This document shows positions 18,338 to 25,656 of a DNA stretch of 64,000 nucleotides, piece after piece (the stretch's first letter is position 1; every line of letters begins with the position of its first letter). Under the pieces are notes generated by a model that saw only the letters and a program-made list of their open reading frames with translations, was not told the DNA's origin and searched no databases. This DNA comes from Saprospiraceae bacterium (GTDB lineage: Bacteria > Bacteroidota > Bacteroidia > Chitinophagales > Saprospiraceae), in NCBI GenBank assembly GCA_020848995.1, contig JADLHA010000041.1:1-64000 (forward strand), read 5' to 3'. The translations under genes and the position numbers were made by a program.

Positions 18338-19675
18338 TTACCTCCTGAAGTTCTTCATTTGTTGCATCATAGCGCCCATCCCCTGTCCCTTCGACATGAG
18401 GAACATCATTTTGCGCATTTCCTCAAACTGTTTTATGAAAGCATTGACTTCGTGCAAAGATCGCCCGCTTCCTCTGGAAATCCGGGTCTTCCTGGACATG
18501 TTGAGCAATTCCGGTGTTGATCGCTCCTGAGGGGTCATGCTCTGGATGATTGCCTCGATTTTGCCAAAGGCCTTCTCGTCGATCTCTACGTTTTTCGAAA
18601 GTTGGCTCATTCCCGGCATCATACCCATGAGCTGAGTGATGTCTCCCATTTTCTTGATTTGCTGGATCTGGCCAAAGAAGTCGTTGAAATCGAACTTGTT
18701 CTGCCGGATCTTCTTTTCCATTTTCCGGGCCTCCTGCTCGTCAAATTGTTCCTGCGCCTTCTCCACGAGGCTTACGATATCGCCCATGCCGAGGATCCGC
18801 TGGGCCATTCGATCCGGGTAGAACACATCCAGAGCATCGAGTTTTTCTCCGGTGGAGACAAACTTGATGGGTTTCCCGACGGTATACTTTATCGATAGCG
18901 CAGCACCTCCGCGGGTATCCCCGTCGAGCTTGGTCAGCACCACCCCATCGAATTGTATGCGCTCGTAAAAAGCCTGTGCCGTATTGACGGCATCCTGGCC
19001 CGTCATAGAATCGACCACAAAAAGGGTTTCAGTGGGTTTAATGGCCTCCTTGAGTCTGCTTATTTCATCCATCATCTCCTCGTCGACCGAGGTACGGCCA
19101 GCTGTGTCGACAATAACGACATCGGCTCCAGCCGTCTTGGCTTCCTCCAGAGCCCGCTTCGCGATCGAAACCGGGTCTTTGCTTTCCAGATCGGCGTACA
19201 CCGGAACGCCAACCGTTTCGGCGAGCACTTTCAATTGTTCAATCGCCGCTGGCCTGTAAACATCGCAGGCCGTTAGCAAGACTTTCTTATTGCGCTTGCT
19301 CTTTAAAAAATTGGCCAGCTTGCCGGTAAAAGTTGTTTTACCGGATCCCTGGAGGCCCGCTACAAGGACAATGGAAGGAGAACCCGATAGGTTGATGCCC
19401 TCTGCCTGGCTACCCATGAGCTCAACCAGTTCGTCAAAGACAATTTTGACCATGAGCTCGCCAGGCTTCACGGATTTTAGCACATTTTGCGTTCCAAGGG
19501 CTTTGTCCTTGACTTTGTCCGTAAACTCCTTGGCGATCTTGTAGTTCACGTCGGCTTCGACAAGGGCCCGGCGGATATCCTTGATGGCTTCGGCCACATT
19601 CAGTTCCGTGATCCTTCCGCTGCCCCGAAGTGTCCGGAAAGCCTGATCCAGGCGCTCATTCAGATTCAAAAACAT
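18338..19675 (-). CDS. ffh: Signal recognition particle protein Ffh (SRP54)
   Basis: The protein has the N domain, G domain (Walker A GLQGSGKTTFTGKLA; DTAGRTSVDEEMM; TKLDGDTRGGAAL) and the methionine-rich M domain (GMMPGMSQL; MTPQERSTPELL; SRKTRISRGSG). Ffh with 4.5S RNA binds signal sequences on ribosomes and docks with FtsY. I use the ATG at 19675 (MFLNLNERLDQAF), not an upstream GTG-type start, because a TATATTTG box lies at 19690-19697. No SRP RNA was found in the window. The region upstream of the promoter is a diverged copy of the dispersed repeat family (19704-19975). Confidence 0.95.
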   Translation of the reverse strand: MFLNLNERLDQAFRTLRGSGRITELNVAEAIKDIRRALVEADVNYKIAKEFTDKVKDKALGTQNVLKSVKPGELMVKIVFDELVELMGSQAEGINLSGSPSIVLVAGLQGSGKTTFTGKLANFLKSKRNKKVLLTACDVYRPAAIEQLKVLAETVGVPVYADLESKDPVSIAKRALEEAKTAGADVVIVDTAGRTSVDEEMMDEISRLKEAIKPTETLFVVDSMTGQDAVNTAQAFYERIQFDGVVLTKLDGDTRGGAALSIKYTVGKPIKFVSTGEKLDALDVFYPDRMAQRILGMGDIVSLVEKAQEQFDEQEARKMEKKIRQNKFDFNDFFGQIQQIKKMGDITQLMGMMPGMSQLSKNVEIDEKAFGKIEAIIQSMTPQERSTPELLNMSRKTRISRGSGRSLHEVNAFIKQFEEMRKMMFLMSKGQGMGAMMQQMKNFRR

Positions 19676-19689
19676 GCTGAAATTTTTCG

Positions 19690-19697
19690 CAAATATA
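19690..19697 (-). promoter_or_regulatory. -7 promoter box (TATATTTG) for ffh
   Basis: Exact TAnnTTTG on the minus strand, 15 nt upstream of the ffh ATG. The -33 region would fall at about 19718-19725, inside the diverged repeat element, so the repeat may supply part of this promoter. Confidence 0.55.
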
Positions 19698-19703
19698 GGG
19701 TAT

Positions 19704-19975
19704 CCTTGAAGGCAGCCCGAATAACTCCCCATTTAGCCAATCTGCTTGCGTTGGCTGATCCGCTCAATAAACGCAGGTTCACAATATCTCATTACAGCTC
19801 AACAAGTTATGGAACCTCAGCGCTTCCTTCTCTTCACTTCTTCTCAGTGTGCGTACTGCCGCTCTCCACTCCACCTGGCCCCAGGCAGCTTGCCCAGGTT
19901 CACTCACTCTATGAAATTGCGGTAATAAACCATTCATTCTGACATCAAAATGAAATGATCCGAGATGCCCTTGAG
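19704..19975 (-). repeat. Diverged copy of the dispersed MITE-like repeat (copy B)
   Basis: Read on the minus strand, 19830 to 19736 aligns without gaps over about 93 bases with the repeat unit at 153-247, about 69% identical by hand count. The next stretch (about 19940-19850) aligns with a second unit, including GAGTGAGTGAACCTG versus GAGCGCGTGAGCCTG. The left end (19972-19935) matches 28 of 38 bases of the left end of the element at 48325, including the AAGGGCA start and TGATGTCAGAATG. The right end near 19704-19718 weakly matches the right inverted repeat. It fills nearly the whole 321-bp space between the ATPase gene and ffh. No other content is seen there. A GTG-initiated 73-codon frame across it looks fortuitous. 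Confidence 0.65.
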
Positions 19976-19996
19976 CCTTAGCAGGAAGGCTGGGGA

Positions 19997-20671
19997 TCAC
20001 ACTTCTTCCCGCAGTTGCAGCCCCTCCACCTTCAGGCGGCGGTCTGCTGGCAAGTCGTAGCTCGACGGATGCAGACCCGTTGAAACCACCGTCATTTTTT
20101 CCCGGGATACCAACTCGGATATACCCGTGATCAAGCGACCGCGCATTTCTTCTCCCAGATAATCAAGAACATTGTCCACCAAAAGCAATCTGGGTTTTCG
20201 GATGAGCGCGCGCAACATCGCCACCATCCAGCGTTCAGTTGCCGATAAGGATGCAACCTCCCTTTTGACGAGTTGCTCCACCCCAAACTTGATAAGCAGA
20301 TCTAATATGCTGTCATCGTCGTCCTGATCCCGCAGCTTGTTTGAAGATTGGAGTGAAATCAACAGGTTGACCCGAACCGTTTTGTGTAGCAACAGTCCAC
20401 CTCCCTGATCCACAAAACCCGTTTTCCTCCTCAAAATGAGGGCATTTTCGCTGGCTATGGGAAGCAATGAGTAGCCCAGTACCTCGAGTTGGCCTTCCCC
20501 TTCATCGTGAAGGGCAGCCAGGGCATGCAGCAAAGTGCTTTTTCCCGATGCAGGAGGTCCGGTCAGGTGGTGCCAGGCACCTTCAGGAACAACCCAATCC
20601 AAATGATGCAGCAAAGCTTGGTTGCCCCGGCAAAGTTGGAGACGGCAGGCTCTTATGGCGTTCAACGGCAA
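19997..20671 (-). CDS. FtsE-like ABC ATPase with degenerate catalytic motifs
   Basis: The 224-residue ABC nucleotide-binding domain aligns best, by memory of the family, with FtsE-type subunits (ILRRKTGFVDQ in place of the LRRKxGxVFQ region). Walker A is intact (GPPASGKST, 38-46) and so is the Q-loop Gln89. The signature is LSATE (142-146) instead of LSGGE. Walker B reads LLLVDNVLD, so the catalytic Glu is Asn167. The H-switch histidine is missing (VVSTGLH). These changes predict ATP binding with weak or no hydrolysis. No FtsX permease is adjacent. The first plausible start is TTG at 20671, 17 nt after a TAACTTTG box. It could be the organism's true but divergent FtsE, or a paralogue turned regulatory. 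Confidence 0.75.
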   Translation of the reverse strand: MPLNAIRACRLQLCRGNQALLHHLDWVVPEGAWHHLTGPPASGKSTLLHALAALHDEGEGQLEVLGYSLLPIASENALILRRKTGFVDQGGGLLLHKTVRVNLLISLQSSNKLRDQDDDDSILDLLIKFGVEQLVKREVASLSATERWMVAMLRALIRKPRLLLVDNVLDYLGEEMRGRLITGISELVSREKMTVVSTGLHPSSYDLPADRRLKVEGLQLREEV

Positions 20672-20687
20672 TTTGAATTTTGATCGC

Positions 20688-20695
20688 CAAAGTTA
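20688..20695 (-). promoter_or_regulatory. -7 promoter box (TAACTTTG) for the FtsE-like ATPase
   Basis: Exact TAnnTTTG on the minus strand, 17 nt upstream of the TTG start; it supports that unusual start codon. Confidence 0.55.
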
Positions 20696-20783
20696 GGTCG
20701 CCGCGTCTTCTCAAACTTCTCCCTTCAGCTTTTAAACAAAAAGGCTCCAGTTTTCTTATTTATCCATGACGGCTCGATTCCCT

Positions 20784-20791
20784 TAAATTTG
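20784..20791 (+). promoter_or_regulatory. -7 promoter box (TAAATTTG) for the ccmE operon
   Basis: Exact TAnnTTTG whose last base is 5 nt before the ccmE ATG at 20796. If the start site is the usual few bases downstream of the box, the mRNA is leaderless or nearly so. Confidence 0.55.
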
Positions 20792-20795
20792 CACA

Positions 20796-21194
20796 ATGAA
20801 GCGCATTTACATCCTTTCCATTGCCTTTATTGCCATTGCCATTGGCCTGTTGGTTTATGCCTCAAATGACTTTTCAACTTATTCCGGCTTCCAGGAAGCA
20901 AGCCGTTCAGGAAAGCTCGTCAAAATTGTTGGCCAGTTGGCTAAAGACCAAGAGATCTTTTACGAACCGGAGCAAGATGCCAACTATTTCAGTTTCTACC
21001 TGACGGATAAAGACGGAGTGACCAAAAAAGTGGTGCTAAAGTCTCCCAAACCGCAGGACTTTGAGTTATCTGAGCAGATCGTGCTCACCGGTAAAATGAA
21101 CGGGGATGTATTTGAAGCAAAAAGCATGCTCCTCAAATGCCCTTCCAAATACAAGGATGAAGAGATTTACATAAAATCCTCCGCCGGAATATGA
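20796..21194 (+). CDS. ccmE: Cytochrome c maturation heme chaperone CcmE (CxxxY variant)
   Basis: The 132-residue protein has one N-terminal membrane anchor (about 4-22) and an OB-fold domain. The heme-attachment region reads KCPSKY, with Cys115 and Tyr119, where proteobacterial CcmE has HxxxY. A CxxxY form is known from archaea and some bacteria and is thought to bind heme through cysteine. CcmE carries heme in the periplasm to the CcmF lyase, which fits the next gene. Its stop codon overlaps the ccmF start (ATGA), so the two are probably translationally coupled. The ATG sits 5 nt after a -7 promoter box. Confidence 0.85.
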   Translation: MKRIYILSIAFIAIAIGLLVYASNDFSTYSGFQEASRSGKLVKIVGQLAKDQEIFYEPEQDANYFSFYLTDKDGVTKKVVLKSPKPQDFELSEQIVLTGKMNGDVFEAKSMLLKCPSKYKDEEIYIKSSAGI

Positions 21195-24094
21195 ACGGCA
21201 TTGAATATGCCAACGAGCATATCTGGATCCATTACACCGGCCACTTTCTACTGTTAACGGCCTTCTTCAGCGCACTGTATGCGCTCACCGCCTACCTGCT
21301 TTCCATGCGCAACCATGCGCTAATTTGGAAATCGGCCATGAGAATCGCCTTTTGGGTGCACTTAGCCGCTATTTACTCTGCCATCGCATTGCTGTTGTTC
21401 ATTCTGTTTAAAAAGTACTTTGCCTACGAATATGTTTGGGCACATGCATCCGCAGAATTGCCCCTCCGGTACATTCTCGCGGCTTTCTGGGAAGGGCAGG
21501 AAGGCAGCTTTTTACTTTGGCTGTTCTGGAATGCGGCGTTCGGAATCTACTTTGCCCGCCAAAACCGCCCATTTCGCCTGACTGTGCTGGCGGTGATACT
21601 TGGAGCCGCCAGCCAATGCCAGGTAAGCGTCGCTGAGGCATTTCGCCTGACTGTGCTGGCGGTGATACTTGGAGTAAATGCTTTGCTCATTAGTATGTTG
21701 CTGGGCATTCACCTCGGCGATCTCAAAGTTGGGAGCAGTCCGTTCCTGTTGCTCAGGCAGACCATGGATCTTCCCCTGTTCAAGAATGCCGACTATGCGC
21801 GACTCATCGAAGGCAACGGGCTCAACCCACTGCTGCAAAATTATTGGATGACCATCCATCCTCCGGTCCTTTTTCTGGGCTTTGCGTCGACCCTGGTGCC
21901 TTTCGCATACGCTTGCGCGGCACTGATCCACCAGGATTGGAAATCGTTCATTCAAGAAGCCCTTCCCTGGGCGGCAGGGTCGGCGTTTGCACTGGGAACT
22001 GGCATCCTCATGGGAGCCGCATGGGCCTATGAAGCCTTGAGTTTCGGAGGTTATTGGGCCTGGGATCCCGTCGAAAACATGTCGCTGGCGCCGTGGCTCA
22101 TCCTTCTGGCTGGTTTACACACCAACCTCGTTTCCAGAGCGAGTGGACATTCGATCCGTGCAACCATTGGACTGTATGCACTGAGTTTTGTTTTTGTGTG
22201 TTACTCCTCCTATTTGACGCGAAGCGGTGTACTCGGAGATAGCTCAGCACATGCGTTCACTGAGATGGGGCTTGAGTGGCAACTCGTTTTGCTGTGTCTG
22301 CTATCGTGCCTGCTCCCCGTAGTGTTTTTTTTCAAATATGGTCGTACCATCCCCGGTCAACCGGAAGAAGAAAGCATTCGCTCCCGCGAATTCTGGATGT
22401 ACATCGGCAGCCTCGTCTTGCTGTTTAGCGCGCTGCTGATGACGTTTACGACGTCCATTCCCGTTTACAATAAGCTGATCGACCTGGTGGGTCGTTTTTC
22501 CGGAAGCGACCTGAAAGGTCTTCACCGGAGCATGCCCCTGGATCCCGTTGCACACCACAATCAATTCCAGCTATGGACAGCCTTTTTTATCGCAATGTTG
22601 TCGGGGATGAGCCTTTTTTTATTTTATCGCGGCGGTCCATCCAAAAGCCATCTTCAAGGTTTTTTCAAAATCCTGATCACTGCGTTGGGGGTTTCCCTGG
22701 CGGCAGCCTGGATGGCAAAATGGCTGGCTTTCCCAGATCTGCACTGGAGTTACCTGCTGCTACTTTGGGCATCCTGGTTCTGCATTGCGTGCGCACTTTG
22801 GTTTTTAACAACTGCCAGGGGTAAGCTGATTCGCAAATGTGCTGCAGCCATTTCCCACGCAGGATTTGGCATCTTGTTATTGGGAATCTTGTTCACGGGA
22901 ATCAACAAGCGGTATCTGTCGACGAACCAGTTTGCACAAGAAGGGCTTTGGGACGAGGGCGATGGAGAAGACCTCAGCAAATACCTGACGCTGATCCGGC
23001 ACGAGCCTATGTTTATGAAGGATTATTGGGTGGAGTACGCCAGCGACACCTTTACACATACGATACGACATTACGCGCTGAAGTTCTGGAAAGAAGACAG
23101 CACCGGTTTGCGTAGGGATTCTTTTACCCTTCACCCACAAATCCAATACGACAACAAAGTAAGCAAGGTGGCAGCAGCCAATCCCAGCATACGAAGAAGG
23201 GTTACAGGCGACCTCTTTGCTCTTGTGGCCCAAATCCCACAATCTCAGGTCGACATGGAATCCGCTCAACGCGCAGAAGACAGTTTGCGGTACCGCAGGA
23301 TCTGGCTTTCTCCGGGGGATTCCCTGGCGACGGATCTGGCAAGCTACCAACTGGTCCGGCAACATCAGGACCTGCCCGTCACCGATTTCGAGCGCAAACC
23401 CGGTGACCAGGTCATCTCGGCTGATTTCAATGTGCGGCGTCTGGACGATGGCAGGATGTTTCTTGCGACGTCGTCCATTCTTTTCCGGGACGAATTGGTG
23501 TACCGGTTCCCGGCCCGCATCGATGCACTGGGCGCCCGGATCCAACTTCCCGATACGGTCCTTGACACCAAATTGCCTGCTTTAATAAATTTGAAATGGA
23601 ATGCCATCCAGTTGCAGATTGGCGATAGCATTGCGCTGGCAAATGGTCTGGAGTTGGGCTTGCTCAATGTGCACCGTAAAACCACCGGCAGCGCGATGGG
23701 AAGCGACACTCAAACGGCCATTCACGTTGTAGCCGATATGCAATTGCACAGCGGGAAGGAGCAGGTTCCATTCAAACCGAGGTTTGTGCTTCGCGGCAAC
23801 CAGGTGATATCCCCGCCTGCAAGCAGCATAAGTCATGGATTCAGCATAAGGTTTGTGCGCATAGATCCCACAACAGAGCAGATGCATTTTGAATATGCTT
23901 TGCACGATCTGGATTCCTATAAAGCCGCCCTGCCGATTGACCTTGCAGAGAATGCACCGCGAACTGATTTCATTGTCATTCAGGTGATTTCATTTCCGTG
24001 GATCAACCTCGTATGGCTGGGATCCATCATGATGATGGCAGGCTTGCTCGTTTCCTTTAGCCTAAACCGGAAAGCCCTTAAACATGCAGCTTGA
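21191..24094 (+). CDS. ccmF: Cytochrome c heme lyase CcmF / CcsA-family assembly protein
   Basis: This is a large multi-pass membrane protein (967 residues). The tryptophan-rich heme-handling motif GGYWAWDPVENMSLAPW lies in the first half, and the conserved EGQEGSFLLW and LVPFAYACAAL regions are present. A soluble periplasmic region fills much of the C-terminal half, then a last membrane helix. It ligates heme to apocytochrome c together with CcmE. An in-frame 69-bp insertion at 21606-21674 duplicates part of a membrane helix (FRLTVLAVILG occurs twice). Removing those 23 residues restores a single 25-residue helix matching the family. The frame stays open, so the gene may still work. It overlaps ccmE by 4 nt and the next gene by 11 nt. 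Confidence 0.9.
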   Translation: MNGIEYANEHIWIHYTGHFLLLTAFFSALYALTAYLLSMRNHALIWKSAMRIAFWVHLAAIYSAIALLLFILFKKYFAYEYVWAHASAELPLRYILAAFWEGQEGSFLLWLFWNAAFGIYFARQNRPFRLTVLAVILGAASQCQVSVAEAFRLTVLAVILGVNALLISMLLGIHLGDLKVGSSPFLLLRQTMDLPLFKNADYARLIEGNGLNPLLQNYWMTIHPPVLFLGFASTLVPFAYACAALIHQDWKSFIQEALPWAAGSAFALGTGILMGAAWAYEALSFGGYWAWDPVENMSLAPWLILLAGLHTNLVSRASGHSIRATIGLYALSFVFVCYSSYLTRSGVLGDSSAHAFTEMGLEWQLVLLCLLSCLLPVVFFFKYGRTIPGQPEEESIRSREFWMYIGSLVLLFSALLMTFTTSIPVYNKLIDLVGRFSGSDLKGLHRSMPLDPVAHHNQFQLWTAFFIAMLSGMSLFLFYRGGPSKSHLQGFFKILITALGVSLAAAWMAKWLAFPDLHWSYLLLLWASWFCIACALWFLTTARGKLIRKCAAAISHAGFGILLLGILFTGINKRYLSTNQFAQEGLWDEGDGEDLSKYLTLIRHEPMFMKDYWVEYASDTFTHTIRHYALKFWKEDSTGLRRDSFTLHPQIQYDNKVSKVAAANPSIRRRVTGDLFALVAQIPQSQVDMESAQRAEDSLRYRRIWLSPGDSLATDLASYQLVRQHQDLPVTDFERKPGDQVISADFNVRRLDDGRMFLATSSILFRDELVYRFPARIDALGARIQLPDTVLDTKLPALINLKWNAIQLQIGDSIALANGLELGLLNVHRKTTGSAMGSDTQTAIHVVADMQLHSGKEQVPFKPRFVLRGNQVISPPASSISHGFSIRFVRIDPTTEQMHFEYALHDLDSYKAALPIDLAENAPRTDFIVIQVISFPWINLVWLGSIMMMAGLLVSFSLNRKALKHAA
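21570..21674 (+). repeat. Exact 36-bp direct repeat with palindromic spacer inside ccmF
   Basis: Copies at 21570-21605 and 21639-21674 are identical over 36 bp and 69 bp apart (23 codons). The 33-bp spacer starts with CCGCCAGC (21606-21613), the reverse complement of GCTGGCGG within each repeat copy, so an 8-bp stem with a 12-nt loop can form. The pattern suggests a recent template-switch or short-element insertion; a sequence-assembly artefact cannot be excluded. Confidence 0.85.
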
Positions 24095-24869
24095 CATTGT
24101 ACTGTTGGGTTCGGGAAACGTGGCAGCGAACATCGGCAAAGCATTTCAACTGCGTGGCCACCGGATTCTGCAGCTCTACTCACGCACACCCGAACATGCT
24201 GCTGTCCTTGGCAATGAACTGGAGACGGCCTTTACGAGCCAGGTAGAAGAGATCCTGCCCACTGCAGACTTTTACCTCTTGTGCCTAAACGATGACGCGA
24301 TCCCTCCTTTCAGCCAGCAGCTTTCAAAACACCTGCCTCCGCAAGCCCTCATCGCACACACCAGCGGGGTCAATGGTCCGGAGCTGATCGATTCCCATTT
24401 TCAAAACCGGTCCCTTTTTTATCCATTGCAGAGTTTCAGCCGCGGCATCACACCCGAATGGTCCCGAATTCCCTTTTTCATAGAAGGCAATGCCGGATCT
24501 TTGGTCATGCTCGAACAATTGGCGCACACCATCAGCCCTCGCGTTTATCTAATGCGTCCTGAAATTCGCACACATTTGCACCTGGCATCTGTCTTTGCAA
24601 ACAACTTCAGCAATTTCAATCTGTACATCGCCCAGCAAATCCTCGCCCAATGCAATGTCCCATTTGATGTAATTTGCCCACTGGTGGAGGAAACCGTATC
24701 CAAAGCATTCAGGATAGGGCCACTGGCTGCGCAAACCGGCCCTGCCAGACGGTCGGACGCAGGCACCATTGAAAAACACATACGTTTGTTAGTCAGCCAC
24801 TTTCCCCAATACCGGGCACTCTACAAAAAATATTCGGAACTCATTGCATTTACGTTTAGAAAGTCATGA
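24084..24869 (+). CDS. Rossmann-fold and DUF2520 domain protein
   Basis: The 261-residue protein starts with an NAD(P)-binding Rossmann motif (IVLLGSGNVAANIGKAF, 5-21), then YSRTPEHA and AHTSGVNG segments as in F420-dependent/6-phosphogluconate-like dehydrogenases. The C-terminal alpha-helical DUF2520-type domain contains HLASVFANNFSNFN and GPLAAQTGPARRSD. The family is widespread in Bacteroidota but its substrate is not known to me. It overlaps ccmF by 11 nt and the next gene by 4 nt, so it is certainly in the ccm transcript; whether this implies a role in cytochrome assembly is unproved. Confidence 0.8.
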   Translation: MQLDIVLLGSGNVAANIGKAFQLRGHRILQLYSRTPEHAAVLGNELETAFTSQVEEILPTADFYLLCLNDDAIPPFSQQLSKHLPPQALIAHTSGVNGPELIDSHFQNRSLFYPLQSFSRGITPEWSRIPFFIEGNAGSLVMLEQLAHTISPRVYLMRPEIRTHLHLASVFANNFSNFNLYIAQQILAQCNVPFDVICPLVEETVSKAFRIGPLAAQTGPARRSDAGTIEKHIRLLVSHFPQYRALYKKYSELIAFTFRKS

Positions 24870-25117
24870 GAACCATCGGCCAAATACCGCACGCCTGGCT
24901 TCGCATTACCGCATTTCAATCCAACAACAAATACATTCTGAAGATCGAGGCAGGCCCTTTTGAGCAGCATTATAAATTTCTGGAATCCGACCGGCTGAGG
25001 TCTTTTGATGATCTTGCCGCGCTGGTCACGGATGATTTCCTGGCGCAGGTTAAAAACAACTTCGACGAAATGAACCGGGCATATCGCGGTATGTTCTCTC
25101 CAGAAAAACCCGTTTAG
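24866..25117 (+). CDS. Small conserved hypothetical protein
   Basis: The 83-residue soluble protein has no recognised domain. Features are a beta-rich start (AWLRITAFQSNNKYILKIEAG) and a helical, charged C-terminal half ending MFSPEKPV. The start codon overlaps the previous stop as ATGA, which strongly supports its reality as the last gene of the ccmE operon. It is convergent with the tmRNA gene and may share the terminator at 25141-25168. Confidence 0.7.
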   Translation: MRTIGQIPHAWLRITAFQSNNKYILKIEAGPFEQHYKFLESDRLRSFDDLAALVTDDFLAQVKNNFDEMNRAYRGMFSPEKPV

Positions 25118-25140
25118 TTTTCACAGTACAAAGCGGAAAC

Positions 25141-25168
25141 AAAAAAAGCCCTGCCAGTGTGGCAAGGC
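25141..25168 (-). terminator. Rho-independent terminator of tmRNA
   Basis: On the minus strand GCCTTGCCA, a 3-nt loop and TGGCAGGGC form a 9-bp stem (one G-U pair) followed directly by seven T. It lies 11 nt beyond the tmRNA 3' end. Confidence 0.85.
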
Positions 25169-25179
25169 CTCTTGTAAAG

Positions 25180-25543
25180 TGGAGTTGGCGGGAGTCGAAC
25201 CCGCGTCCAGCGAAAGAAAAAGCAGGTTTTCTACATGCTTAGTTTACCTTTGAATTTTCGGCGACCAGTGAGCTAGGAAAACGAGCTAATGAACGCTTAT
25301 TCCGAAAATCTCGCTCCAACCGTCCGGAATCCGCCAGAGCCAGCCTGAAGTTTTGATGCGCCTTTGAGACCTTACCAGGCTCCGGGTCTCAGGCACAGTT
25401 GCGTACTAATTCTCTGAATTAGGCAGCAACGGCAAAAGAAGTATTGCCATTTGTGGTTCGATAACCGTTTTTTACGTAGCGTGCTATCATCCTACGGCAT
25501 GCTTGCCGACCCTTTGCATTTCCTGTCGATTCCAATCAACCCC
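25180..25543 (-). ncRNA. ssrA: Transfer-messenger RNA (tmRNA, one-piece)
   Basis: The 5' end GGGGTTGATT..ATCGACAGG and the 3' part with GTAAACTAAGCATGTAGA, then GGACGCGGGTTCGACTCCCGCC, are the hallmark tmRNA ends. The 7-bp acceptor stem pairs GGGGTTG with CAACTCC (one G-U); the CCA tail is not encoded. tmRNA with SmpB rescues stalled ribosomes and tags the nascent chain. The tag reading frame at about 25400-25458 gives KNGYRTTNGNTSFAVAA followed by TAA, ending in the hydrophobic AVAA type of proteolysis signal. The resume codon is unclear (GTA or AAA; neither is the usual alanine or glycine). A strong terminator follows. No exact TAnnTTTG lies upstream, only AATATTTG touching the 5' end. Confidence 0.95.
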
Positions 25544-25594
25544 AAATATTTGGTACTGGCAATCAGCAGTGGAGCTGTTCGTCAAGTAATAGCC

Positions 25595-25610
25595 ATTGCG
25601 CATTCGCAAT
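25595..25610. other. Hairpin between purC and tmRNA
   Basis: ATTGCG and CGCAAT pair around a 4-nt loop in the 113-bp gap between purC and tmRNA. It lacks a U-tract; possible processing or weak termination site. Nothing else is visible in the gap. Confidence 0.25.
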
Positions 25611-25656
25611 TTGCTCATGTGATCAACGAAAAAGGGGGGCCAATGGTTCCCGGACT

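Noticed and set aside
19676..19996. SRP RNA (ffs) next to ffh
   Set aside because: No GGAAGGAAGCAGCC-type tetraloop region is present on either strand; the sequence is accounted for by the repeat element.
19779..20000. 73-codon frame beginning with GTG overlapping the FtsE-like ATPase stop (GTGA)
   Set aside because: It translates the diverged repeat element and has no protein-like hydrophobic or domain pattern; the overlap looks accidental.
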